From: Pseudothioclava sp033100795
GTDB lineage: Bacteria; Pseudomonadota; Alphaproteobacteria; Rhodobacterales; Rhodobacteraceae
DNA length: 64,000 bases
NCBI RefSeq assembly: GCF_033100795.1
Contig: NZ_JAWLVI010000005.1
Coordinates: 1-64,000 of the forward strand
Direction of reading: 5' to 3'
The notes beneath the pieces are model-generated. The model searched no databases and was not told where the DNA came from. It saw nothing but the letters and a program-made list of their open reading frames with translations. Shown here one piece after another: positions 50,635 to 58,531 of this stretch. The translations under genes were made by a program, and so were the position numbers. Each line of letters opens with the position of its first letter. The first letter of the stretch is position 1.

Positions 50635-51612
50635 ATGAAACTGAGTGCTTTTATCAAGACCGCGCTAACGGCTGCGGCGATTGGTGTGATCGGCTTGTCG
50701 GCTGCGGCAGAGGAATGGAAGCTCGGGCATGTTCTGCCGCCCGATCACCCGTCCAGCCGCGCGCTGGAAAAGGCGGCCGCCGAAATTGCGGCCCGCACCG
50801 ATGGCCGGATCGACATCAAGGTGTTTCCGGCGGGGCAGCTTGGCGGCGCGAAAGAAGTGCTGACGGGGATGACCATCGGCACGCACCAGATGGCCTTTGA
50901 TGGCGCGGGGATACTCAGCCAGTGGACCAAGGAACTGGGCGTTCTGGAAGCCCCGTATCTGGCCAAGGATTTCGCCCATCTTGAGCGCCTTGTCGCAAGT
51001 GATGCCGGACAGGCGCTGCTGGACAAGCTGCGCGCGGATCACGGGCTGCGTGTGCTGGACATATGGTATTACGGCACCCGCCACATGACCAATAACGCCC
51101 ATGCGATTGAAACGCCTGCCGATGTGGCGGGGCTGAAGCTGCGTGTGCCCGAGGTCAAGCTGAGCCTTGAGTTCATCAAGTCGCTTGGAGGACGGCCCAC
51201 GCCGATGGCCTTCTCGGAACTGTATCTGGGGATGCAGACCGGCGTTGTGGACGGCCAGGAAAACCCGCTGCCTACGATCAATGCCGCCAAGTTCTACGAG
51301 GTGCAAAAGCATCTCGCGCTGACCGGGCATCTGGTGCAATTCGTCGCGCCGATCGTGTCGGAAAGCGTGTGGCAGGCGGCCTCGGAAGGGGATCGCCAGA
51401 TCGTGTCGGATGTGCTCCAGTCGGTGGGCGACGCCTATAACGCCTCGGTCGTCGAGAGCGAGGCTGCGCTGGTTGCGACGCTGGAAGGCAAGGGGATGCA
51501 GGTCTCGCACCCCGACCGCGCGGCCTTCTCGAAGGCGGTCCAGCCGATCTTTGCCCAGTTCGAGGACGTCTGGGGCAAGGGCGCCTATGACGCGTTGGCC
51601 GCGATCGACTAA
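50635..51612 (+). CDS. dctP: TRAP transporter substrate-binding protein, DctP type
   Basis: A 325-residue periplasmic protein with a signal peptide ending near residue 25 (GLSAAAEE). TGMTIGTHQMAFDGAGILSQ, LRVPEVKLSLEFIKSLGGRP and MQTGVVDGQENPLPTI are hallmarks of the common DctP family; R and the ENP loop bind the carboxylate. A GGAGGAGGA ribosome site precedes the ATG. It belongs to a different TRAP group from the binding protein at 12494. It likely captures a hydroxylated C4-C6 acid for the UxaA pair. Confidence 0.9.
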   Translation: MKLSAFIKTALTAAAIGVIGLSAAAEEWKLGHVLPPDHPSSRALEKAAAEIAARTDGRIDIKVFPAGQLGGAKEVLTGMTIGTHQMAFDGAGILSQWTKELGVLEAPYLAKDFAHLERLVASDAGQALLDKLRADHGLRVLDIWYYGTRHMTNNAHAIETPADVAGLKLRVPEVKLSLEFIKSLGGRPTPMAFSELYLGMQTGVVDGQENPLPTINAAKFYEVQKHLALTGHLVQFVAPIVSESVWQAASEGDRQIVSDVLQSVGDAYNASVVESEAALVATLEGKGMQVSHPDRAAFSKAVQPIFAQFEDVWGKGAYDALAAID

Positions 51613-51666
51613 GCTACCACAGTGCCCCGGCGATAATGTCGGGGCGCTGCCATTCGGGAGGGGAAG

Positions 51667-52149
51667 ATGCGTTTCATTCACAAGGCCGAAGAGGGATTCC
51701 TGATCACCCTGTTCCTGCTTGCGCTTGGAGCGCTAAGCGCACAGCTTGCCAGCCGATATTTCCTGAATGCACAATTCCCTTGGACCGAAGAACTGGCGCG
51801 GTTCGCCTTTACCTGGATCGTGTTTTTCGGGGCAGCCTATGCGATGCGGACCGGAGGGCTGATCGCGGTGTCGCTGTTCGTTGACCGCTTGCCCGACCGG
51901 CTGCGCAGCGCGGTGGCGCTGATGATGCATCTGGCCTCGGCGCTGTTCTTTGCGGTGGTGGCCTGGGTTGGCGCGGTGGTCGCACTTAAGGTCAGTGGCC
52001 TGCCGACCATTGCGATGGGGGTTTCGTCAACCTTCGAATATGCGGCGGTGCCTGCGGCCTCGGTGCTGATGGCGGGGCGCGCACTTCTGGCGGCGTGGAC
52101 GGTCTGGCGCAAGGGCCAGCCCCGCCATGATGCCGAAACGCTGATCTGA
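51667..52149 (+). CDS. dctQ: TRAP transporter small permease subunit
   Basis: A 160-residue protein of normal DctQ size with four membrane helices. ASRYFLNAQFPWTEELARFA is the conserved second-helix region. GGGAGGGGAAG precedes the ATG. It forms the membrane core with DctM. Unlike the subunit at 13606 it has no extra N-terminal helices. Confidence 0.9.
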   Translation: MRFIHKAEEGFLITLFLLALGALSAQLASRYFLNAQFPWTEELARFAFTWIVFFGAAYAMRTGGLIAVSLFVDRLPDRLRSAVALMMHLASALFFAVVAWVGAVVALKVSGLPTIAMGVSSTFEYAAVPAASVLMAGRALLAAWTVWRKGQPRHDAETLI

Positions 52150-52161
52150 GTGGAAAGCGAT

Positions 52162-53442
52162 ATGGCCTTTTTGCTGATCCTCTGGCTGCTGCTTCTGGCG
52201 CTTGGCATGAGTGTCGCGCTGACGCTTGGCGTGTCCTCGCTGGCTCAGCTTTGGCTGGATGGCACGCCGCTGGCGGTGATCGCGCAGCGGATGACCAAGT
52301 CGATTTCGGATTCCTTCCCGCTTTTGGCCGTGCCGTTTTTCATCTTTGCGGGCAATCTGATGAACACCGGCGGGATTACCGAGCGCATCTTCGGTTTTGC
52401 CCGCGTGCTGGTCGGGCATATGCGCGGCGGGCTGGGTCATGTGAATGTGCTGGCCTCGGTAGTGTTTTCGGGGATGTCCGGTTCGGCGCTGGCGGATGCG
52501 GGCGGGCTTGGCAATATGGAGATCCGCGCGATGCGCAGCGCGGGCTATGACGCGGGGTTTGCGGGCGCGGTCACGGTGGCCTCGTGCATCATCGGGCCAA
52601 TGATCCCGCCCTCGATCCCGATGGTGCTGTATGGCGTGCTGGCGGATGTCTCGATCGGGCGGCTGTTTCTGGGCGGCGTGATCCCCGGTCTTCTGACGGC
52701 GGGAGCGCTGATGGCGCTGATCGCGATCTACGCAAAACGCCGCGACTATCCGCGCGATCCGGTCCCGACCTTCGGCGATGTCGGGCGCGCCTTTGCCCGT
52801 GCGGCCCTGCCGATGCTGACGCCCGCCATTATCATCGCGGGGATTGCGTTCGGCTTTTTCTCACCGACCGAGGCCGCGGTTGTCGCCTCGCTTTACGCGC
52901 TGGTGCTCTCGGTCGGGGTTTACCGCGAAATGAGCCTGCGCGATCTGGGGCGCGTCATTCTGGACACGATCCGCATGTCCGCGATGGTCTGCCTGATCGT
53001 CGCGACGGCAAGCGTGTTCGCGTGGATACTGGCCGCGCATCAGGCGCCGATGCGGCTGGCGGCGTGGCTGCTGACGCTGTCGGATGACCCGCTGGTGCTG
53101 CTGGTGGTGATCAATCTGGCGGTGCTGGTGGCCGGTTTCTTTATCGAGGGGCTGGCGATCATGATCCTGATCGTGCCGGTGCTGGCGCCGACGCTGATGT
53201 CGGCGGGGATTGATCCGGTGCATTTTGGCGTCGTGTTCATCTTCAACCTGATGATCGGGCTGATGACGCCGCCGATGGGGGTGGGGCTGTTTGTGGTGTC
53301 GGGGGTCTCGGGGATCAGTCTGGAGACGCTGATCCGCGCGACGATCCCGTTTCTGGTGCCTCTGGTTATTGTGCTGGCGGCTTTGATCCTGTTTCCGGCG
53401 CTGGTGACGTGGCTGCCGAACCTGCTGCTTGGCGCGCCCTAA
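52162..53442 (+). CDS. dctM: TRAP transporter large permease subunit
   Basis: The protein has 426 residues from ATG 52162, with GGAAAG upstream; a GTG at 52150 is an alternative. It is a standard-length DctM with about twelve hydrophobic segments; SGMSGSALADAGGLGNMEIR, IIGPMIPPSIPMVLYG and GLMTPPMGVGLFVVSGVSG are diagnostic. It ends the operon begun at 48382 and its stop overlaps that of the convergent kynureninase gene. Confidence 0.93.
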   Translation: MAFLLILWLLLLALGMSVALTLGVSSLAQLWLDGTPLAVIAQRMTKSISDSFPLLAVPFFIFAGNLMNTGGITERIFGFARVLVGHMRGGLGHVNVLASVVFSGMSGSALADAGGLGNMEIRAMRSAGYDAGFAGAVTVASCIIGPMIPPSIPMVLYGVLADVSIGRLFLGGVIPGLLTAGALMALIAIYAKRRDYPRDPVPTFGDVGRAFARAALPMLTPAIIIAGIAFGFFSPTEAAVVASLYALVLSVGVYREMSLRDLGRVILDTIRMSAMVCLIVATASVFAWILAAHQAPMRLAAWLLTLSDDPLVLLVVINLAVLVAGFFIEGLAIMILIVPVLAPTLMSAGIDPVHFGVVFIFNLMIGLMTPPMGVGLFVVSGVSGISLETLIRATIPFLVPLVIVLAALILFPALVTWLPNLLLGAP

Positions 53443-54632
53443 GTTACCGCCGCGCGGGTCTGATATTGCGGATCGCGCCACAGCTCGCGCGCCATGACAT
53501 CGGCCAATATTTCGACCGCGCGGTCAATGTCGTCGCGGGTCAGATAGAGCGGCGCAAAGCCGAAGCGCATGATGTCGGGGGCGCGGAAATCCCCGATCAC
53601 ACCGCGCGCGATCAAGGCTTGCATCGCCGCGTATCCATGGGCGAAGGCGAACGAAACCTGCGAGCCGCGCACCAGCGGGTCGCGCGGTGAGACAAGGGTC
53701 AGCGCGGGGCAATGCTTTTTCACCCCCGCGATGAACCGCTCGGAGAGCGTGATCGAGGCCGCTCGCAGCGCCTCCATATCCACCCCGTCCCAGACGCGCA
53801 GCGCTTGTTCCAGCGCGGCAAGCTGGATCACCGGAGGCGTGCCGACGCGGAACCGCTCGGTCGACATATGGGGGCGGTAGGTCAGGTCCATCGCGAAAGG
53901 CGCTTCGTGGCCCATCCATCCGGCCAGCGCGGGGTCGACGTGCTTTACAATGTCGGGGCGGGCATACAGGAACGCGGGCGCCCCCGGCCCGCCGTTGAGA
54001 TATTTATAGGTGCAGCCCACCGCGAATTCCGCACCGCTTTGCCCGATATGCAGCGGCACCGCGCCCGCGCTATGTGCCAGATCCCAGATCATCACCGCGT
54101 CCGCCGCATGGGCGCGCCGCGTCACCTCGGCTATGTCATGCATCCGGCCCGTGCGGTAATCGACCTGCGTCAGAAGCACGGCGGCAACTTCGTCGGTGAT
54201 GGCGTCGGTCACATCTTCAGGCGCGGGGGTGCGTAGTTCATAGCCCCGATCAAGCAACCCCATAAGTCCCTGCGCGATATACAAATCAGTCGGAAAATTG
54301 CCGCTATCCGACAGGATCACCCGCCGGTCGGGGCGCATCCGCAGAGCCGCCGCCAAAGCCTGAAACACCTTGATCGAGAGCGTATCCCCCGTTGCCACCG
54401 ACCCTTCGGGCGCGCCGATCAGACCCGCAATCGCATCGCCAACACGGCGCGGAAGCGAAATCCAGCCCGCCGTATTCCACGCGCGGATCAGGTCTTTGCC
54501 CCATTCGTCCTGCATCACCTTTTGCGCGCGTTCGGCGCAGCCGCGCGGCAGCGGGCCAAGAGAGTTTCCGTTAAGGTAAACCACACCTTCGGGCAGGTCG
54601 AACAGCGCGCGGGTCGCGGTGAAATCACTCAT
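53439..54632 (-). CDS. kynU: Kynureninase
   Basis: A 397-residue PLP enzyme that cleaves kynurenine to anthranilate and alanine (also 3-hydroxykynurenine). YLNGNSLGPLPRG opens the protein, IWDLAHSAGAVPLHI binds the cofactor ring and K210 in GCTYKYLNGGPGAPAF is the Schiff-base Lys. STERFRVGTPPVIQLAALEQ is typical. Its neighbours have no role in tryptophan breakdown, and no kynA or kynB gene is visible, so the rest of the pathway must be elsewhere. It converges with the TRAP operon. Confidence 0.95.
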   Translation of the reverse strand: MSDFTATRALFDLPEGVVYLNGNSLGPLPRGCAERAQKVMQDEWGKDLIRAWNTAGWISLPRRVGDAIAGLIGAPEGSVATGDTLSIKVFQALAAALRMRPDRRVILSDSGNFPTDLYIAQGLMGLLDRGYELRTPAPEDVTDAITDEVAAVLLTQVDYRTGRMHDIAEVTRRAHAADAVMIWDLAHSAGAVPLHIGQSGAEFAVGCTYKYLNGGPGAPAFLYARPDIVKHVDPALAGWMGHEAPFAMDLTYRPHMSTERFRVGTPPVIQLAALEQALRVWDGVDMEALRAASITLSERFIAGVKKHCPALTLVSPRDPLVRGSQVSFAFAHGYAAMQALIARGVIGDFRAPDIMRFGFAPLYLTRDDIDRAVEILADVMARELWRDPQYQTRAAVT

Positions 54633-54654
54633 TTCGGCTCCTGTCTGGCGCGCG

Positions 54655-54912
54655 TTAGTCGGCGCGTTCGATGGCGGTCAGCAAATACTCGGCGCGGGAG
54701 ATGTGCTCTTGCGTGACTTGCAGCTTTTGCTGCAAATGCGCGCGCTTTTCATCGGTTTCGGCGCGCGCCAGCCTGTCGCGCAGCTCGGCCTCTTTCGCGT
54801 GGAGTTTCTCCAGCACTTTGCGCACATGATCGGGTTTGATCTCATGCGTCTGGCCGGTTTCGAGGCGCTCGAAATAGGCGGCAAGCTTCTCGGTCAGTTT
54901 TTTCAGCCCCAT
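54655..54912 (-). CDS. Small coiled-coil protein of unknown function
   Basis: An 85-residue, highly charged protein, predicted almost wholly helical with heptad-like repeats (EKLAAYFERLETG, LEKLHAKEAELRDRLARAE). No membrane segment or signal peptide. The ATG at 54910-54912 lies between the kynureninase gene and the phosphate-cotransporter-like gene on the same strand, so it may be transcribed with either. I recognise no family. Confidence 0.65.
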   Translation of the reverse strand: MGLKKLTEKLAAYFERLETGQTHEIKPDHVRKVLEKLHAKEAELRDRLARAETDEKRAHLQQKLQVTQEHISRAEYLLTAIERAD

Positions 54913-54954
54913 CGGGTGTTCCTATACAAAACGGCGGTTGCCAGCGACAAAGGG

Positions 54955-56763
54955 TTACGGCGGGGCGTCCCCCTTCAAGGTCTCATGCATTTCCTCAAGG
55001 TCAAGCGAAACAAGGTGTTCGACCGCCGCAATTGCCGGATCGCGTTCGATATAAAAGCTGCGGGCGGCCTCGATCAGATCGCGCATAGCGGCGAAAGCAT
55101 AGCCCGAGTCATTCAGGAACGAGGTCGCGTCCGCCGCGCTCAGATGGCGCGCGCGGATCAGCGCATCAACCTTTTGCGTCGTGTGGCGGGCGCGATCCTC
55201 GACGGTGGCGCGCTCCTGATCCAGCCACAGCGCCGAGCGTTGCTCGGGCGGGGTTTGCCCCAGCAAGCGGATTTCGGCCACGATCCGCGCGATCTCGGCG
55301 CGCAGGTCGTCGTAGATCCCGGTCACGGCGCCACGCTCGGCGGTGGTGTGGTGCAAGATATTCTTGCGCAGGTGCTTGACCGATTTCACCGCCTGCACAA
55401 TGTCGCTGGCCACGTCGCGAAGGGCGTGGATCCGTTCGATCCGCTCGGGGTGCTGGTCGTCGCTGCCGATATGCGTGGCGTAGTCAACGATAGCCGCGTA
55501 AAGGGTTTTGATCCGCTGCTCATAGGCGGCGTCCATGTCTATCTCGACCGCCTCGCGGCTGGCGCGGACAAGGGCGGGGATGTCCTCGCTGTCATAGACC
55601 TGCTGCTGGTTCAGGTTCAGCCCCTTAAGCAGAATTCCGGCGGCGTTTTCATATAGATGCACCAATTCCTTGCGCAGCGCGGCTTCCAGCGTCTCGGGGA
55701 AGGCGTCAACCGCGTCGCTCAGGAAATGCGGCTCGCTGATGTCAAGGCGCGGTCTGGGGAAGCGCCGCGTCAGGAACTCGATCAGCGGGGTCAGCGCGGG
55801 CAGCATCAGCGCAAGGCCAAGCAGGTTGAACACGCTATGAAACACCGCCAGTTTCAGCGCGTAATCCGCCGCCCCGATGCCAAGCGCCGCGCTGATCCAA
55901 TCGACCAACTCGCGCAGGGGCACAATCAGGACAAGGGCTACAAACGCCGTCAGCGTGTTGAAAATGAAATGCGCCAGCGCCAGCCGTTTGCCCTGAAAAT
56001 TCGCGCTGAGCGCACCGATAATGGCGGTGATCGTCGTGCCGATATTTGCGCCAATCGCCAGTGCCAGCGCGTTGTCATAGGTGATCTGCCCCGCCGCCAG
56101 CGCCGTGATAATCAGTGTCATCGTCGCGTGGCTGGACTGCATGATAACCGTCGCCACCGCGCCAATCAGCGAGAAAACGACCAGCCCCGCGACCCCCTCC
56201 ATCGCAAAGCGGGCAAGGTCGATCTCGTCGTTGAAGCTGTCAAAGCCGACCTTCATGTAATGGATGCCAAGGAACAGAAAGCCCATCCCCGCCAGCGCAT
56301 ACCCGATCCCGCGCAGGGGTTTGGCCTTTTGAAACACCAGCACAATGGACAGCGCGATCATCGGCATCGCGAAGGCGGCGATATTCACCTTCAGCCCCAG
56401 CCCCGCCACCAGCCATGCGCCCGTTGTCGTGCCTATATTCGCGCCGAAAATCACCCCGACCCCGCCGATCAGCGAGATCAGCCCGGTGCTGAGGAAGGAG
56501 ATCGTGATCACCGACACAAGCGAGCTGGATTGCAGCAGCGCGGTCGAGACCGTGCCGAACAGCACCGCGCGGGGTGTCGAGCGGGTCGAGGCTTGCAAAA
56601 TCCGCTCCAGCAGGCCGCCGCTAAGCAGCCGGAACCCGTCTTCAAGCATCAGCATCCCGAACAGGAAAATCGCAACCCCCGCCGCGATGTCCTGCACGCT
56701 CGGGTTCAGCCAGAAGGCAAAGATCAGCGCCCCAAGCGCGACCGGCAGGAAAAAACGTCTCAC
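54955..56763 (-). CDS. Na/Pi-cotransporter family protein with PhoU-like domain
   Basis: The protein has about 602 residues from GTG 56761-56763, which has GGAG six bases upstream; an earlier GTG at 56782-56784 is also possible. The N-terminal half has the two QSSS-type repeats (TALLQSSSLVSVITI and VIMQSSHATMTLIIT) and the GTTT and GTTITA loops of NptA-like sodium/phosphate carriers. The C-terminal 250 residues are helical and PhoU-like (RIERIHALRDVASDIVQAVK). Such proteins can act in phosphate uptake or export or as stress modulators; which one holds here is not visible. Confidence 0.85.
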   Translation of the reverse strand: MRRFFLPVALGALIFAFWLNPSVQDIAAGVAIFLFGMLMLEDGFRLLSGGLLERILQASTRSTPRAVLFGTVSTALLQSSSLVSVITISFLSTGLISLIGGVGVIFGANIGTTTGAWLVAGLGLKVNIAAFAMPMIALSIVLVFQKAKPLRGIGYALAGMGFLFLGIHYMKVGFDSFNDEIDLARFAMEGVAGLVVFSLIGAVATVIMQSSHATMTLIITALAAGQITYDNALALAIGANIGTTITAIIGALSANFQGKRLALAHFIFNTLTAFVALVLIVPLRELVDWISAALGIGAADYALKLAVFHSVFNLLGLALMLPALTPLIEFLTRRFPRPRLDISEPHFLSDAVDAFPETLEAALRKELVHLYENAAGILLKGLNLNQQQVYDSEDIPALVRASREAVEIDMDAAYEQRIKTLYAAIVDYATHIGSDDQHPERIERIHALRDVASDIVQAVKSVKHLRKNILHHTTAERGAVTGIYDDLRAEIARIVAEIRLLGQTPPEQRSALWLDQERATVEDRARHTTQKVDALIRARHLSAADATSFLNDSGYAFAAMRDLIEAARSFYIERDPAIAAVEHLVSLDLEEMHETLKGDAPP

Positions 56764-56830
56764 TCGGATCTCCGTTTGCACCACCCCGCGCAGGATGGCG
56801 CAGATCGGCGCAAAGCGGTAGCCCCGTCGG

Positions 56831-57067
56831 TCAGGCCGACAGCCAGCCTTTCAGCCGCTCTGCATCGGGTAGCCCGCCTGCATGAACCAGCTTGCCGTCA
56901 ATGCTGATGCCCGGCGTGGACATGACGCCCGCCATCGCAATAGCCCTCGCGTCCGAGACTTTCTCGACCTCGACCTCAAGGCCCAACTGGGCGGCGGCTT
57001 CTTTCACCATCTCGGCGGTGGTTTCACAGCGTTTGCAGCCGGGGCCGTAGACTTTGACAAGCTTCAT
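56831..57067 (-). CDS. Small thioredoxin-fold protein
   Basis: A 78-residue protein of the redox-active-disulfide type (Trx-like). The CxxC pair is in YGPGCKRCETTAEMVKEA, and GVMSTPGISIDGKLVHAGG gives the cis-Pro loop. It lies 12 bases after a permease gene of the ArsP/YraQ type. Pairs of this permease and small thioredoxin are common and are thought to handle metals, arsenic compounds or sulfur species. The precise cargo is unknown. Confidence 0.85.
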   Translation of the reverse strand: MKLVKVYGPGCKRCETTAEMVKEAAAQLGLEVEVEKVSDARAIAMAGVMSTPGISIDGKLVHAGGLPDAERLKGWLSA

Positions 57068-57079
57068 AACGTTTCCCTT

Positions 57080-58129
57080 TTAGAACAAGATATTGAACAG
57101 AAATCCGACGGCCAGAATACCGCTGCCGACCACCCCGATAAACACCGCGATCAGCCGCAAGGTCAGGACTTGGCGCAGGATAATCATCTCGGGCAGCGAG
57201 AGCGCGATCACGCTCATCATAAAGGCCAGAACGGTGCCAAGCGCCGCGCCCTTGCCCAGTAGCGCCTCGACAATCGGAATGACGCCGGCGGCGTTGGTAT
57301 ACATGGGGATGCCCATCAAAACGGCAGCGGGCACCGACCACCACGCATCCGCGCCCATGATCCGCACCATCAGGTCTTCGGGCACATAGCCGTGGATCGC
57401 GGCACCAAGCGCGATACCAAGGATGATCCACTTCCAGACCTTGCCGAAAATCTCGCGCACGGCCTCGATCCCCAGCTTGTAGCGGTCGGTCATCGACAGC
57501 GCCTCGCCCTCGGGGATGTCTGGGGCATTGGCGCCCGAGTGGATCTCGCGCACCCAGTCTTGCAGCCAGCCTTCAAGGCGCAGCTTGCCGATGATGAACC
57601 CCGCGACGACCGCGATCCCAAGCCCGAAGGCCAGATAGGTCGCGGCCACCTGCCACCCGACAAGGCCGAACAGAAGGACCAGCGCCACCTCGTTCACCAT
57701 CGGCGCGGCAATGAGAAACGAGAAGGTCACGCCCAACGGCACCCCCGCGGACACAAACCCGATAAACAGCGGCACGGCCGAACATGAACAAAATGGCGTC
57801 AGGATGCCAAGCCCTGCCGCCATGATGTTGCCCACGCCCTCGCGTTTGCCCGACAAAAGGGCGCGGGTTTTCTCGGCCGAGAAATAGCTGCGCACAACCC
57901 CCATCGCAAAGACGATGAGCGTCAGAAGCATCATCACCTTCGGCACGTCGTAAAAGAAAAAGGCAATCGCCTCGCCCGCGTGGCTGTGCGGCGCGACGGG
58001 GAAAAGCGAGGTGATCCATTCGGACAGCGGCACAAGCTGACGATACAGCGCCCACCACAGCGCCAGCGAGGCGAGCACGGTCGCGTGGCCGCGCCAGCCC
58101 GTCGGATGAGTGGCAGGGGAAAGGATCAT
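57080..58129 (-). CDS. Permease of the ArsP/YraQ (DUF318) family
   Basis: The protein has 349 residues from ATG 58127-58129, which has GGAGG upstream; an earlier in-frame ATG at 58160 lacks a good ribosome site. It has about ten membrane helices. ILTPFCSCSAVPLFIGFVSA with its two cysteines and AAPMVNEVALVLLFG are characteristic, and the second repeat has GIPMYTNAAGVIPIVEAL. The family includes organoarsenical exporters, and other members move unknown metals or sulfur species. It forms an operon with the small thioredoxin. Confidence 0.85.
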   Translation of the reverse strand: MILSPATHPTGWRGHATVLASLALWWALYRQLVPLSEWITSLFPVAPHSHAGEAIAFFFYDVPKVMMLLTLIVFAMGVVRSYFSAEKTRALLSGKREGVGNIMAAGLGILTPFCSCSAVPLFIGFVSAGVPLGVTFSFLIAAPMVNEVALVLLFGLVGWQVAATYLAFGLGIAVVAGFIIGKLRLEGWLQDWVREIHSGANAPDIPEGEALSMTDRYKLGIEAVREIFGKVWKWIILGIALGAAIHGYVPEDLMVRIMGADAWWSVPAAVLMGIPMYTNAAGVIPIVEALLGKGAALGTVLAFMMSVIALSLPEMIILRQVLTLRLIAVFIGVVGSGILAVGFLFNILF

Positions 58130-58208
58130 ACCGGCCTCCGAAAACTCCGTTCTGATTGGCATATAGCCGCATTTTCGGGCCTAAGCCTTGATGCAGGACA
58201 ATCGGGGG

Positions 58209-58385
58209 TCAGGCGATGGCTTTCGCGTCGGCCTTTTCGCCTTCGCTCCAGTAGTTGCCCTCTTTGCGGATCATATGAGCGGCCTCGATCCCGGCCAAAG
58301 TCGCTTGCGCCGCAGCGAACGATTTGAAGCCCTGCATTGGTCTTCCGCGCAGGCTTACGAATTGACGGCGTCTGAACACCGCCAT
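58209..58385 (-). pseudogene. IS6-family transposase C-terminal remnant
   Basis: The last 45 or so residues of this 58-residue frame read RPMQGFKSFAAAQATLAGIE followed by AAHMIRKEGN, the conserved C-terminal end of IS6-type DDE transposases. The catalytic core is absent and the part upstream (58386-58531) shows no transposase sequence. The tail runs 15 residues past the usual end. It is a relic of an element once inserted next to the recombinase gene. Positions 58386-58531 contain no gene I can support. Confidence 0.65.
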
Positions 58386-58531
58386 GATATGCCGCCCCTC
58401 AGGGCACCATCAACTTTCGAGCGGTTCTCCAGGAAGTGGGGCATGAGGCGGATCAAGATCGGGTCAGACTTGTCGTTCATGGGGCGAGGTTTGATCCGTT
58501 GTTATTGGCGCGCAACCCTGGGATAACCCTC

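Noticed and set aside
57294..57305. TTGGTATACATG, a near copy of the operator
   Set aside because: It breaks the palindrome at two positions and lies inside the permease coding sequence.
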